Positions 31,098-44,030 are shown, numbered from the stretch's first letter. The stretch: DNA of 64,000 nucleotides from Diabrotica undecimpunctata (GCF_040954645.1 NC_092810.1:75584660-75648659), one strand, 5' to 3'. Numbers and translations: made by a program. Notes: generated by a model from the sequence alone, not told the origin.

Positions 31098-32354
31098 TTA
31101 ACGAATGATTCTCGCTTTTAATGAGCGGATGGGAGCGATGGTTTTTGCTTTTTCGCAATCTATTTTGTGGCCTGTCTGAATATGATGTTGGGCTAGGAAT
31201 GAAGTGGTATCGGAATGTTTGACTGATAGAGAATGTTCGTAAATACGGTTATGGATCCGTCGGTTTGTCTGTCCTACGTATGTACGTGGGCAACTGGAAC
31301 AAGGTATCTCGTAGACACCATGGTCTTCATTGGGGATTTGGTCTTTTACGGATCTAACGAGATTGGACAATTTGGAGTGACTGGTGAAGATGGTTTTGAT
31401 ATTAAGAGGGATAAGAGTTCTACTCATCTTGTCAGTGACACCTTTAATGAAAGGTAGAAAGATTTTGGATTGATCCGGCGACAAGGTTTCTTTTTTGGAT
31501 GGAATGGGGTTTAGAAGTTTTTGAATGACTCTATTGATTTGAGTTTTGTGGTAGCCGTTTTGTAGGAGTGTTTGTCTTATTGAATTGATTTCGGATGACC
31601 TGTGATTGTTGTCGCTAAGTCTTATGGAACGGGAAATAAGAGTGTTGATGACTGAATTAAGTTGGGCGGGGTGATGATGTAACTGGGCATTGAGATAGCG
31701 GTTTGTATGAGTGGGTTTCCGGTACACGGAATAGGAAAAACTGTGAGGTGGATTTTTCTGAATAAGAACATCAAGGAATAGCAAAGACGCTTCAGACTCA
31801 ACTTCCATCGTGAATTGAATGCTGGGATGTATTCCATTCAGGTGGGAGAGGAAGAGATCTAATGTGTCTTTACCATGGGGCCAAATGACAAAGGTGTCAT
31901 CAACGTACCGTAACCAGCAGGTGGGTTTGAGATATGACGAGGACAAGGCTACTGTTTCGAAATGTTTTATTGTTTATATCTGCTATTACGGGAGAGAGGG
32001 GCGATCCCATTGGGGCACCTTTGATTTGACGATAGAAATGATTTTGGAACGTGAAATATGTATTAGACATGCAGTGTTTTATAAGAGATAATGTGTCTTG
32101 GGGAATTTGATGTTTAGAGTCCAAGATGGAAATGTTTTCATCGATGGGAATGTTGGTGAATAAAGAAACAATGTCAAAACTGACTAGTATGTCTGAGGGT
32201 GAAATAGAAAAGTTTTTTAGAAGATCAATGAAATATAAAGAGTTTTTGACAAAGGACGAGGCGTTTTCGGCTAATGGTTGTAAGGATGAAGCGAGCTGTT
32301 TTGCCAATTTCTGAGTGGGACAGTTGTATGCACTGACGATGGGTCTTAGGGGAA
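31098..32354 (-). pseudogene. Penelope-type reverse transcriptase and GIY-YIG endonuclease
   Basis: From the right: LRPIVSAYNCPTQKLAKQLA, SDILVSFDIVSLFTNIP, the GAPMGSPLSPVIADI motif (32030-31985), a frameshift near 31960, then CWLRYVDDTFVIW with the catalytic YVDD (about 31910). The linker and then the GIY-YIG domain near the C-terminus follow: GVYEIPC, TYVGQTNRRIHNRIYEH (about 31300-31210). The frame ends at 31098. The second part alone is a 282-residue open frame. The RT N-terminus is missing. The protein would prime and copy the element at nicked DNA. Confidence 0.85.
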
Positions 32355-32656
32355 CATAATAAATAATTACAGTTTCTAGGGGTCATTTGGGCATAATTTA
32401 TCCACAGATACCTTTTTCCTAAAAAGTTTCCCCTTTTGAAGAACTTTAACAAGACAATGCAATAAACCGACATACTTAATAAGTATTCTCTAAGTATGAG
32501 TTATGCTAAGCAGTTTTTCCATACTTTCAAGACGTAAATAGTTTAGACTAATATTATTACTTTGGCTTCTCTGAAGGGCGTTTGTCACACATGTATAAAG
32601 TAGGCCCTTACTTGTCATCATTCTTTTGGAGTATAATCTGAGATTAAATTCTTCTT

Positions 32657-32855
32657 CATTCCTATTTCAGAAGCCAACGAGTGAACATCAGGCTTCTACT
32701 AATAGTATTTTTAATAAAAACTTGTTAGTTTAATGTGATTGTTTATCAAGTGAATATTGAGTCGATATCACTTAAATACTTTCGACAAATAAAATTAGGA
32801 CAGTCGTTTCTGGTCATACTTAATATTTTGGCATCCAAAATATTAAAATCAAATT
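32657..32855 (+). promoter_or_regulatory. 5' UTR with predicted internal promoter of the LINE
   Basis: The element starts CATTCC immediately after the target duplication, so TCATTC forms an initiator at +1. GTGAACATC lies at 32681-32689, that is +25 to +33, exactly as in the I-type LINE whose +1 is 16264. No TATA box. Confidence 0.55.
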
Positions 32856-34138
32856 ATGGCATCATCATCACAAACAGCTCAACCTAGCTTCGCGGTTGTT
32901 ACCAAAATCACACAGAAGAAATCTATAACAGCAACATCATGTCCCAGTAGAACTCAAGCCATTGTTATGAACGCTATTCCAGACGTAGTGCTTTTTGATT
33001 ATATAAAGGCAATCGGCGAAATTGTTACCCCTAAAGAAATAACCTTTGCTTCACGTATTTCTAACCAGCGTATATGCATATATCTTTCTTCCGTAACCGT
33101 AGTAGATAATCTTCTAAAAAATAATCCGACTATTTCTGTTAGAAATCAAATAATATCTATTCGCAGACTCATCATACCTGCAAAGAGGTTACTACTTTCT
33201 AACGTGTGTCCTTCGATCCCGAATGCACTCATAGAACAAGCACTTAAAAATGAACTTGGATTACAGCTTGCTTCCCCTATCTCGCTTATCCGTTGTAGTT
33301 CACCGGAAGACGAATATGCTCACATCTTCAGTTTTCGACGCTCAACCTTTGTGATACCAGATAAAGAATACTTTGAGTTAAATACTTCAATTGTAATTTC
33401 ATATGAAAATACAAATTATCTTTATTACTTCGGACAAACTAGAATGCTTTTTATGTAAGCAATCTGGACACACTGCAGACTCCAGCCCTCAAGAAATATC
33501 TAGCAATTCCTCTCCAAATACAACTTCTAGCCAAATGCCAATTGATCCTCCTTCTAGTATATCTCCTCTTTCACCCTCCTCAAAAGAGGAAATATATTCA
33601 AATAACCTACCTACTGACATAACAAACCCAATTGAACAGTCTATAACACCATTATCTGTCCCTTCTAACTCTGGCATAAAAAGAACTCATTCCATTGACA
33701 CAAGTCTTGAATCACCTTCTTTACTGGTTACCGCTAGCCCACTTAACTTAAACTCTAATAACACACCAAACACAACAACCTTTGCAAGAAATTGGTAAAA
33801 TTAATCCATCTGCCCAATCAAGTATTGAAAAATTAATTTGTGCCAATCCAGAAAAATTTTCGTTATCAGCATTACAAATAATTGCCTTCCTAGAAAATTC
33901 CTTTGGGAGTAGTGATCCTCTCAAAGAAGCTCATAATTTCACCACGAACATTCATTCTCTCCTCGAAGATCTTACACAAATATACCAAACTGTATCCGAT
34001 AGATCACCTTAAAATCGCATTACAAGAATAACGAAAAAGCTAAAACGCACATTAAATCCTATAGAAGCTGACGAACTTACCAGCCTTACGTCCAATAATT
34101 CATGTGACTCTAACTGCAATGATATGGATCTTATCTAA
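32856..34138 (+). pseudogene. LINE ORF1, zinc-knuckle protein with frameshifts
   Basis: The frame opens MASSSQTAQPSFAVVTKI and runs 200 codons. A frameshift near 33420 moves to the frame with a single degraded knuckle, CFLCKQSGHTADS, whose last Cys position is Ser. A Ser/Pro-rich region follows. A second frameshift near 33790 gives SSIEKLICANPEKFSLSAL, with a stop at 34010 before the frame ends at about 34138. One knuckle, against three in the 15-kb ORF1, supports separate families. Confidence 0.75.
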
Positions 34139-34189
34139 AATTACGTTATTAGTACAAGGTATATTCTTTCAACTAACTAAATAAGTTTT

Positions 34190-37100
34190 TAACTTCACTA
34201 TTTTACAATGGAACTGCGACGGATACTATCCGCGCCTTAAACACATTCAATATCTTATATCAATTTACCATCCAGATTTTCTTTGTCTCCAAAGAGACTA
34301 ATTTTAACTAATATTCCTCATCCTAAATCCTTTGAAGGATACAACTTCATTAGGACGAACTGCTTCAGAGCTAGTGGAGGTGCATCAATATTTGCGTCCA
34401 GCGAAATCTTCTCAACAATGCTACCAATAATAACGAATCTTGAGGCAATTGCCATAACTACATATTGCCCAAATAAACTTACCATCTGTCCATATATATT
34501 CCCCCAAACCATTATCTAAAAGAAGAAGAGCTCCTAGACGTTATATTCCAACTTCCACAGCCGTTTATAGTCACAGGCGACTTCAATGCACATAACAGTA
34601 TGTGAGGTTCTCAATCAACATTTGGACGGGGAAAAGTAGTTGAAAATATTATTAACTGCACAAACTCATGTCTTCTTAACACAGGATCTAATACTCATTT
34701 TAATATTTCCTCTGGATCTTTCTCTGCTATAGATCTTAGTATTAGTGACCCTAAATCTGCACCTTTTTTAACTTGGCAAACAGCTGAGGATCTCTTTGAT
34801 AGCAATCATTATCCTATAATAATTTCCAACAATTGTAACGGGACTGCCTCTGCCAAAAGCTATTGGCGCCTAAATAAAGCTAACTGGCCAGAGTATTCAA
34901 AAGCTGTTGACACTCTCTTACTCGCTCATGATCATCTAATAATCAATGATGTAGACTACCTGTTAACGTCAATAACAGACACTATTCTTTCAGCTGCAAG
35001 ACTCACATTGGCAAAACATCATTCTCTCCAAATCTTAAAGCAGTTCCTTGGTGGAACTCTTCTTGTGAAGAGGCGATTCGTCTATCCAAAAAAGTTTTAA
35101 ATAAGTACCAAAAAATAGAAGCCTTGAAAATCTAATAAATTACAAAAAATTCAAAGCTAAAGCCAAACACGTAGTTAAAAAAAGTAAAAAATTATCCTGG
35201 CAAGATTACGTATCATCTATCAACGAAAACTCCAATCCTAGCCAACTTTGGAAAAAAATACGACAAATTCAAGGTCACAAAACTAATAATAAAATTACTT
35301 GTTTAATTTCAAATGGTATGGAGATCACTTTACATGAACACAGGAACTTATTCCTAACGCTTTTGCCAAACATTTCGAAGAAAAGTTCAGGAATAAAACC
35401 AATAATATTACTTTATCTCATCATGACTTATATTCACACAAAAATCGTTTAATATCATCTGAATATAGTAGATCCCTTAACTCTCCTTTCACTATCCATG
35501 AGCTAATATCTGCCTTAGCTAATAGTAGAAACACTGCAGCTGGGCCCGATGCCTTTCCTTATGCATCCTATTCCTTATGCATTCCTAAAACACTTGTCTA
35601 ATTATGGTCTTAATAAACTCCTTAATTTATACAATACAATCTGGAGTTCCCATAAATTTCCATCTCAGTGGAGTAAATCTATTGTTATACCAATACTCAA
35701 ACCAAATAAGCCAACTATCTTTCCACAATCTTACAGACCCATCTCTCTTACATGCACTATGTGTAAGCTAATGGAAAAAATGATCAACAAACGTCTTTTA
35801 TGGTATTTTGAAAAACACAAGATTATTCCAAAGGAACAATCTGGCTACCAAAGACAGCGCTCCACAAGAGATAATCTGGTAATACTCCAAACCCATATCT
35901 CCAACGCAGTAAATTGCAAGCAAGATTTGATAGCAACTATCTTTGATATATAAGGCGCATTTGATACCATCTCTAGAAATGCAATTCTTGACAAACTTTT
36001 TGAATGTAGCCTTACTGGCAACATATACGCATTTATCAAAAACTTCCTAACATCTAGATCGTTCAGGGTTTTTGTCAATAACTTCCTTTCTTCTCCACAC
36101 ATCCAACATGATGGAGTTCCTCAAGGTTCAGTTTTAAGCACATCCTTATTCGTTCTTTCGATTAGCAAGTTAAGCGAAAATATAGCTCCACCAATCAAAT
36201 GCGTATTATATGCCGATGACCTTATAATGTACTGTCATGGTAAATCCAACGCAACTACTAGTAAAATTCTACAATTAGGAGTAAATGACCTACAAAACAA
36301 AGTAGCTTCTCTAGGACTTACCCTCTCCCACTCTAAATCCAAAGTAATTAAATTTAGCAAAAGAATGAGTTCTTTTGATCCTGAAATCATTATCAACAAC
36401 TTCAAATTACCGGTTGTCGATAATTGCAAAATATTAGGGCTGATATTTGATTCTAAATTAACCTGGAAACAACACATACAGGAACTTAAAGGAGTTTGCC
36501 TAAAAAGGTTAAATATAATCAAAACACTCTCACATTATCATTGGGGCGCTGAAGAAACTACTTTACTGAAAGTTTACAGATCACTTATCCGCTCCAAGCT
36601 CGACTATGAATGTTTTGTCTATATGTCTGATACTAAATCAATCTTAAATTCACTAAATACAGTACACAACACAGCTATTTGTCTATGTCTTGGAGCATTC
36701 CGTTCTAGTCCGGCAGAAAGTCTTTACTGTGAAGCTAATGAACCTCCTCTATGGCTTAGGCGAGAAAACCTTCTTCTCTCCTATGCTGCTGCAATTTCTT
36801 CCAATCCGTCCAATCCAGTATATCATTTAATTACATCATCACACCATCCCCATAACAACCCCTTATGTAACTTAATTATAAATCCTATTCCTACTCTTCT
36901 ACAACCATTACTAAAAGATATAAATTTGTCTGAAACCAGAACTCTACCATTCTCCAATAATCCCTATTGGACCAACATACTCCCACAGCATGAAATTTCC
37001 CTCACCAAGTTTAACAAGGAAAATACCAGCATTAGTACATTAAGAATTCTCTTCCTAGAACTTATAAACAAAAATAAATATAACATAGTTCTTTACACTG

Positions 37101-37891
37101 ACGCGTCAAAGACTGAAAGTGGTGTTGGATATTCTGTAACCACTGTACAACAGCCTATCGAACTATCTACAATTTCTCCTTGGTGTAGCATCCACACTGG
37201 TGAACTACTAGCTATCTCACATGCTTTTAAATATGCCCAACAATATCCAAATACACAAATAGCCATATGCTCTGATTCACTTTCCTCTATACACTCCATT
37301 AATGTTATATCCACCAACCATCCTATCGTCCAAGATATTCATGACACATATCAGCTTCTTATAAACCAAAATACAACTATCACTCTGATATGGGTACCAT
37401 CCCATGTTGGTATTAGTGGTAACGAAAAAGCTGATGGCCTTGCAAAAAAATCCGCATCATCCACGGACACCATTATGAATAATATACAAATTTGCAACGA
37501 TCTCAAAGCTAGACTGAAGAAGCTGAATCTATCCACCTGGCAGATTCACTGGAATAATGTTACTTCAGCGCTGCATGAAATTAAACCCTCAGTGAACCTT
37601 CTTACCTATCCCAGTTTATCTCGAAAAAATATGGCAATCATACGGAGATTGCGTATAGGACATACCCGTCTAACTCATGGCTACTTGATGACATCATCTC
37701 CACAACCAAAATGTCAGCACTGCAATACGACTCTCCGAATCAGGCATATACTTATCGAATGCCCTTTTTATGCCAAAATACGCCAACAGCTCGATATCAG
37801 TACCAACTTCAAAGAGGTCCTAAACAGCACAGACCAAATCAACAAGGTTATCAAATTCCTCGAGAAAAGTCAACTGCTCAACAAAATATAA
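34190..37891 (+). pseudogene. LINE ORF2: endonuclease, RT, RNase H
   Basis: The endonuclease begins FTILQWNCDGYYPRLKHI at 34193 but is broken by frameshifts up to about 35500; GDFNAHN (about 34580) and NHYPIII survive. From 35549 the frame is open to 37891 except for one TAA at 35951, within the RT palm (TIFDI*GAFDTI). RT motifs are QSYRPISLTCTMCKLMEKM, GVPQGSVLSTSLFV and catalytic YADDLIMY (about 36208). RNase H motifs are LYTDASKTESGVGYSVT (37090), HTGELLAISHAF, CSDSLSSIHS and WVPSHVGISGNEKADGLAKK. A CQHCNTTLRIRHILIECP cluster closes the protein. This copy could be nearly functional from the RT onward but lacks an intact endonuclease. Confidence 0.88.
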
Positions 37892-38379
37892 ATGTTATAT
37901 TATAAGTTTCTATTATTTTCTCTTTATGTTAAATGTCTACTACATTATTTTGTAATTAATATGATATTACCATGTAAATCGTAACTCGTGCTAATGACCA
38001 CAGATGCCACATGCACGTTAATTTAAATAAAAAAAAAAATTCTTCTTAAATCATTTTGCTAGTTTGCAAGCAGCAGAGCGGACTAGATAGATACCATCCT
38101 CTCAGAAGATTTGTATGTCTTAAAACTATTAATCTCCCACTTAAATGTTTGTAATTCCAATCTTTATTTTGTAATTACGGTTTTATAATCCCAATTTTAA
38201 ATTCTAAAAGCTTAGGACAATCTGTATTTACCACACATAACAATAAAACCATTTGGTGGAAAATAAATATTGTCATCATTTCCGGAAGTGGCATATTTAA
38301 TATCTTGTGTGCTTTTATAAATTTTTCATAGTTGTGGTTAAAAGATGTTTAATAAAATCAGTTTGGTAACGATCACATC

Positions 38380-39426
38380 ATGCAGCAAAGGATAGCATAC
38401 TATTTTCTGTTACGATTTTTATTAAAAATAGTGCGAGTTGAAAGTTGTATTTCTAACTTCTCAGCGGGTCCATATGAAATATACGTGGTTGATGAAAGAC
38501 CACCTGAGATTGATGTATTTATTTTGTGCAAAAATGGTGGATATTTAAATCGTCTCGCTGGATATATAGTTTGTACTGATCAAAGTGGATGTAGTGTATA
38601 TGATAACAAAGCTTTTAAACAGTCAGAGATTATATCAATTTTAAATTCGATGTATGAAAAAAATAAATTGTCTCTAACTAACATATGTAAGGATGATATT
38701 TCAAGAATTAGTTTTACTGGTAATTCCACCTGGCTGAATAACATTGAAGTGGATTTCTATAAAGGTTATTATTATCATCCTGCTACAAATTTCTTAGCTG
38801 TTTGGGGTATTGAACTATACATGAATTTGGCGCTGCAGGGAATATTGCAAGAGCTGCATCTTTCTGATGGAAGGAAATATATAATGTTTAACCATAACAA
38901 TAAAAATTATAATCTTCAGTTTGTAAGAGAGATCAATGAAAATATGTGGGAAACTGAGCAACATAGAATACTAATTAATAGAACCGATTCCAATGTAATT
39001 TTTGTGGATGAATATTATCTCGGCAACCTAATTCAAAGTGCATCATTAAACCAGTGTCTCTCTGAAAGGTCGGATTCAACTATTATACTAAATAATACCA
39101 GTTCTCACACTATTACTGTAGAGATGTTTTTGTATATATCTATAGCAGTAAATATATTATTACCATGCCTTTTACTAATGATATACTTGTGCAAAAAACA
39201 AACAACAAGATCATCCGAATGTGAAGTCGAAAATCTTCAACGTAAAAATGTTCGTTCTAAAATTAAAGATGCTGATCAATACACGGAACCTGTTCATTGC
39301 GTAAAGTACCATAGTGCAGATTGTCGAGTTAGTAAAGACTATGTAGTTTTCGTTAAAGGTAAACAAGCGGACGGCATTTACGAAGAAGTAGTACATCCTT
39401 CTATGATCGACGATGGCTATATTTAA
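38380..39426 (+). CDS. Single-pass membrane protein, unrecognised family
   Basis: A 348-residue intronless frame. Residues 1-22 are a plausible signal peptide. The ectodomain (about 23-245) has six cysteines that are also conserved in the paralogue at 40715, and N-glycosylation sequons (NST, NRT, NNTS, NTSS). A transmembrane helix at about 249-269 (MFLYISIAVNILLPCLLLMI) is followed by a basic stop-transfer. The tail of about 78 residues has several tyrosines, including YTEP, YVVF and IYEEV, the last resembling an SH2-binding site. An AATAAA at 39443 lies 17 nt after the stop. The start is the first ATG and gives the signal peptide. The domain order suggests a receptor or adhesion protein at the cell surface, but I do not recognise the family and assign no function. 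It lies 330 bp after a LINE end. Confidence 0.7.
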   Translation: MQQRIAYYFLLRFLLKIVRVESCISNFSAGPYEIYVVDERPPEIDVFILCKNGGYLNRLAGYIVCTDQSGCSVYDNKAFKQSEIISILNSMYEKNKLSLTNICKDDISRISFTGNSTWLNNIEVDFYKGYYYHPATNFLAVWGIELYMNLALQGILQELHLSDGRKYIMFNHNNKNYNLQFVREINENMWETEQHRILINRTDSNVIFVDEYYLGNLIQSASLNQCLSERSDSTIILNNTSSHTITVEMFLYISIAVNILLPCLLLMIYLCKKQTTRSSECEVENLQRKNVRSKIKDADQYTEPVHCVKYHSADCRVSKDYVVFVKGKQADGIYEEVVHPSMIDDGYI

Positions 39427-39429
39427 AAC

Positions 39430-40714
39430 CAGTATTATTTTAAATAAAAAACTGTGTTATTAGTGACATTTTATTTTGTACGGAAAGTTATATGTACTGT
39501 AAGTTATAAAAAATTACATTAAATTAAGTTACAATTACATTCTATTGAATTTTAAAATGAATATTTGGAAGAAATCTTACAAGTCATTTAACAACAGCTT
39601 TTTGTAATTATAATAAATCATATCCTTTCTGGAAGATTCCCGTCTTTATTATTTTTGAAGTCATTTGGAGTTATCTTTGTAAATTATGGTACACGTTTAA
39701 GAACAAATATTTGTATTGTAGATTGTAAATTTTTAAAGGTATGATTATATTGTAAAGTGTACATTATTATATTATAATAATTAGTCAAAAAATATCTAGT
39801 TTTTCCTGGATGCTGGCTTTCTTTAGTATAGACAAAGGGAATAAATATTATAACACAATTTATAACCTTTTAAAACAATCACCATTTATTTCAATACCAT
39901 ATATAACTATTAACATAAAAATTGTAGACACTGAATTATCTATTCCTCAGAGCAAAAGAAAACTTAAATCTGATATTTTCCTTTTAAAACCAATTTATTT
40001 AATTTACTGCAAAATTGTTCTCATTAACTTTCTTAAAAACAAACAAATTTTATTATATGCAAATTTTCTGACATGAATTCAATTCTTTTTTATCAATTGC
40101 TTTATTATACTAGTTTAAATAAAATATATGGTGTACATACAACGCTTATTTCACAATCAAATTGACTGACCTTTTTTTTTATCTTCTTTCTGCGATGTCT
40201 CCCAACGGATACTAACCTAGTCTCCGGATTGTGTTCCCGAAATACTGTCCAATTTTCCAAAATACGTGTGGCTCTGCTTCCTCCCTCCAAAAACTGTTAC
40301 ACAAAAAACAGCACTCATTCAGTGTCTCTGAAAATTAAAAAAAAAACACCTCCGACTCGTTTTACAGTAATAATAATGGGACTCTTTCCGCAAATTGTGC
40401 CTTCCACCTCTAATGGTTATATTGTACAAACTTTATATCCTTTATATAACTTTTTTCCGTTTATTACAGATTTAGGAAGTTACAATAGGAATAGTTCGTT
40501 ACAATAAAAACAGTTGGAATTAGGTGCTATAAGGTTGGCCAATATAATGCCCGTTTTTAATGACTTCTTAAGACAATCTATATATAAATATCAATTATTT
40601 TACAAAGATTAATAATAATAATCTTTAACCAAACTGTTTCCATGTTGCGGTTTTACGTTTATCACTGCTATGAATTTTTTTTTGAATAATCCATAAATTG
40701 AAGTTAACTTCACC
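39430..40714. other. Intergenic, no gene recognised
   Basis: A+T-rich spacer between the two paralogues. Short frames only, no repeat family recognised. Confidence 0.5.
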
Positions 40715-41636
40715 ATGAAACAATGCGTTGTGCTTATTTTTTTTGTGTTGACATTGTTTATTTTTATTTATAAAGTGGGTGGCCAGAAATGTGTTTACAA
40801 AAAATCTTTTAAATCATATAGTATATATCTAGAAGATAAAATTCCAGATCTTCTCTACGTCTATTATCTTTGTAACGAAAAAAGATCAACTGTGGTGGGA
40901 CGAGTATTGTGTGAAAAATCTTCAGTGTCTTGTTCAAGTTTCGCAATATTTTAAAAATCCGGAAGCAATACAAATAATAAAAACAATATTTAAGAGAGAA
41001 AATTATTTTGAAAAGAACATTTGCAGAAACATTACGAGCGTACACGATTCGCAGAAAACTATTGCTAAAAGATATTGATTTTCGTGAAGGGTACTTTTAC
41101 GATAATAATACCAATACTTTGACTTTTTGGAATAGTGAATTACCCAAGATCTTAATACTTCAAGGTTTCTTAGAAGAACTTACACTTTTAGACAGTTCGA
41201 AATTTGTTGGTTTTAGTTACAACAGAAAACAGTACCAAATTCAACTTTTAAAAAATATTAAAAATTTGTGGCTACTAATCAGGAACGTATCAGGATTTCC
41301 GAAAATAATTCGAATGTGTTATATATAGGAGATGGGTATATTTATAATCTTAAAGAAACTGTTAATACGTTATCTTCTTGTGGATTTTATAATCAGAATG
41401 TAAAGGAATCTGGGCCCATTTTTTATGGTGTACTATACCCCAATAGGACTGTAAAGAAATATTTAGCGGATTATGTTGATGAAGGAATCGAAAATACTAA
41501 CGTGGAAAAAAAAAGTTTATACATATCCGCATTTGTAAATTTAGTGTTTCTTATCGTTCTTGGTGTATATTGTTTCGGTAAAAAGTGCTTTTGTCTACTT
41601 CAAAGACCAATAACAAACTGTAATTTTTTTAATTAA
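40715..41636 (+). pseudogene. Tandem paralogue of the 38380 membrane protein gene
   Basis: Begins MKQCVVLIFFVLTLFIF, a clear signal peptide. Pieces in three frames align along the 348-residue neighbour: YYLCNEKRSTVVGRVLC, then (shifted) NYFEKNICRNITS, then DFREGYFYDNNTNTLTFW and LILQGFLEELTLLDSSKF, then (shifted) SNVLYIGDGYIYNLKETV. A transmembrane helix at about 41515-41580 ends in a short Cys-rich tail. The six ectodomain Cys positions are kept, but the tyrosine-rich tail of the neighbour is missing. At least three frame changes (near 40930, 41040 and 41270) indicate a pseudogene. Introns at these points are possible but look unlikely, because the neighbour has none. Confidence 0.7.
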
Positions 41637-43579
41637 GTCATATGCATTATGCGACAAACTTATATAGGTTGGCTTGATAAGCAAAAATATATTTTTTTAG
41701 ATGGCGAAAAATCTCAACAGAAAAATAATTAATAAAGTAGATGTTTTCTTTTTTTCATATTTTATATCGTTTTTGTAGGTAAGGAAACTTCTAGAGTCTA
41801 GAAGATTCCTCTTGCTCCACTATTAAATTTCGGGCAATAGGTCTTCTTCATTTTTTCATAATATTTTTAATGTTTTTTTTAATAGAAAAATGATAAGAGT
41901 CGTAAAACTTGGTACATAAGTTCATATCAAGTTCTTATTAAGGATAGTCTTAAAGTCTATATAATTTAAGAGTCAATAGTTCTTCTTCTGATATTTTTAT
42001 GCTTTTTTAGAAGTCGGACTGGAGATTTTCATCCCCTTTTACCCCATTTTTATACTATCAGTAAGTCATGTGTCACCAAAGTTAAGATTTAGTTTATATA
42101 TGATTTTAAATAATTATATTCCTAATTTACATTTTTTTGGTATTTTAAATAAATTGAAAGGAACAAATCAAAAAAGGAAATTGAATAAAATGCAAAAATA
42201 AGAAATCACATAAGTATAGGTTTAAATGTATTTTGAGATTCATTGAAGTTATTAAATAATTTTCTCGATACAAAAGATGTATACCAGACAGTCTATTAAA
42301 GTTTTCACTTCTGTCGGCACTCCACCGAGTGCAGTATATTTTTTATTTTTTTTATATAAAATAATAGAATAAATACTGATACTGAAACGACAATAAAAAC
42401 AAAAAGTATGATAATGAACTCTTAATGTCTTGAGCCCAAATCACAGAAAATTTTTACTACTATTTACAACTACCTAGCGGTATGTATTTATGTATAAATA
42501 TTTACTGTATTGCTATCAACAAAAGGTAAAAAACAATTACATCGTTGTTAAGTATAAGAAACTTGTTTTTTCTTTAATTCAATATATTGAAAAAGTATGT
42601 ATTGTGTAATGGCGGAAATTTGGCGGATGCTTTGAGAGATATATGTAAGTAATATTAGTGATATTTATAAATTGTCTATCTTTATCTAGACTTTATTCAT
42701 AAGCTGATAAATAATAACAGATTTTTTTCTTATTTGTTCTTACAGAATCAGTTTTATAGTTGCATATATCTTTCATAGATAAAAACCTTAGTAAATATGA
42801 TTTCAACTGGCAATTTGCTGTAATAAATTTGATAATGAAAAGTATTTGTACTTTGTAACTGTATTTTTTATAGTACAATTCTACATTCTCTACTATTCTG
42901 ATAATACACTACCCTGTACGCAAAAACATCAAATTAGATGACCTGCAATGGATTTACCAGGAGATGGTAAATAAAGGTATGCTTAAGTTTTTATATTATT
43001 ATTAATATTTTATTTTTTAATTTCCACTACAATATCATCAACGTGACATATTTTGCTGTGCAACAGCCTCCTCAGAAGAGAAATATGAACTAACTATTTA
43101 CGTGTGTTTTGGTGTCTGTTTTATTATCCAACATGAATTTTCATCAATTAACACTCAATTAGATAAAAGGTATTAATAGGGATAAAGGTATTTTTTTGTT
43201 TAAGACCAACCTTTTCTCCAATAACGGGAACAAAGAGTACTATATTTTCCTGAAGAATCTAACTTATGTATTACCTATTATGAACTTTTGAATAAATCTT
43301 TGAATTCAGACTTATTTTGTTTTAGTAAAATTACTTTTGTTTTTTTTTATATTTTGATATTTATTTACGTGTGGATTTTGGTTTTTTTTTGTTTTTTCGA
43401 TTTTTCTTTTGAAAAATTTATTTGTGATAAATGTTTTTTTCTCAATGCGCTATCTTACCATTTATTTAAGAATAATGGTAAACTGTGAGCTTGTGATTAT
43501 TCAATCACGGCCGTCTTAAAATTGGTAATCGTTTAAATAACTGATTATCACTTAACGTAGAAAAATATCTCAAAAGCTA
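41637..43579. other. No gene recognised
   Basis: A+T-rich, with short frames and no recognisable repeat or domain. Confidence 0.45.
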
Positions 43580-44030
43580 ATAATCTTCTTTAGCTGTTTT
43601 GTTCTCCTAGAACGTGGATAATCAAATAGATGATCATTTTGTCTATTGCTGCTCGGAATAGTGATCTGGTGCTAACTCCGTACCATTGGCGGAGATTATT
43701 GAGGCATGAGATCATTCTTCTACCATGTCTACGTTTGCGTTCAATTTTTCATTGGATTATCAACTGCGGCAGGTTATATTTGGCATTTCTCATAACGTCT
43801 CAACAGTAGTCTTGTTTACTTTTCTTGATGGTTTAAACAATTTCGGGTCGTTTATGCATTTGATCGAATCTTTACTCGTTCGTTTTTCTACGGAATTTTT
43901 AGCATTCTTCTGTATGCCCATATTTCGAACGCTTCCAATCTTTTACACATGGCATCTATCAAGGTTGATGCTAGAACGTCATATAAAAAATACTGAAAAC
44001 ATATCATTAGAGTGAGCGCACTCGTAGATG
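43580..44030 (-). mobile_element. LINE 3'-end fragment
   Basis: Minus-strand frames read RLEAFEIWAYRRMLKIP (about 43960-43910), then GRRMISCLNNLRQWYGVSTR and SLFRAAIDKMIIYLIIHVLG, ending in a stop and a GAAGATTATTA tail near 43585. This is the C-terminal part of an RTE-type LINE, related to the end at 8307-8462. Several stops are present. Confidence 0.7.

Larger units (their letters stand above)
32646..38047 (+). mobile_element. RNase H-encoding LINE, nearly full length
   Basis: Bounded by a 9-11-bp target duplication, (AA)ATTCTTCTT at 32646-32656 and again after the poly-A at about 38037-38047. It has a 199-bp 5' UTR, a broken ORF1, an ORF2 with endonuclease, RT and RNase H, a short 3' UTR and a poly-A tail (38027-38039). 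RNase H and the poly-A tail fit an I/LOA-type relative of jockey, but it is a different family from the 11-16 kb element. A few frameshifts and stops make this copy inactive. Confidence 0.88.

Noticed and set aside
38380..39426. Membrane protein as an env gene of the preceding LINE
   Set aside because: The LINE ends with poly-A and a target duplication at 38047, before this gene. There is no furin-type site or fusion peptide, and a tandem paralogue exists without any retroelement.
40105..40507. Short frames on both strands in the intergenic spacer
   Set aside because: Low complexity, overlapping on opposite strands, and no signal peptide or recognised motif.
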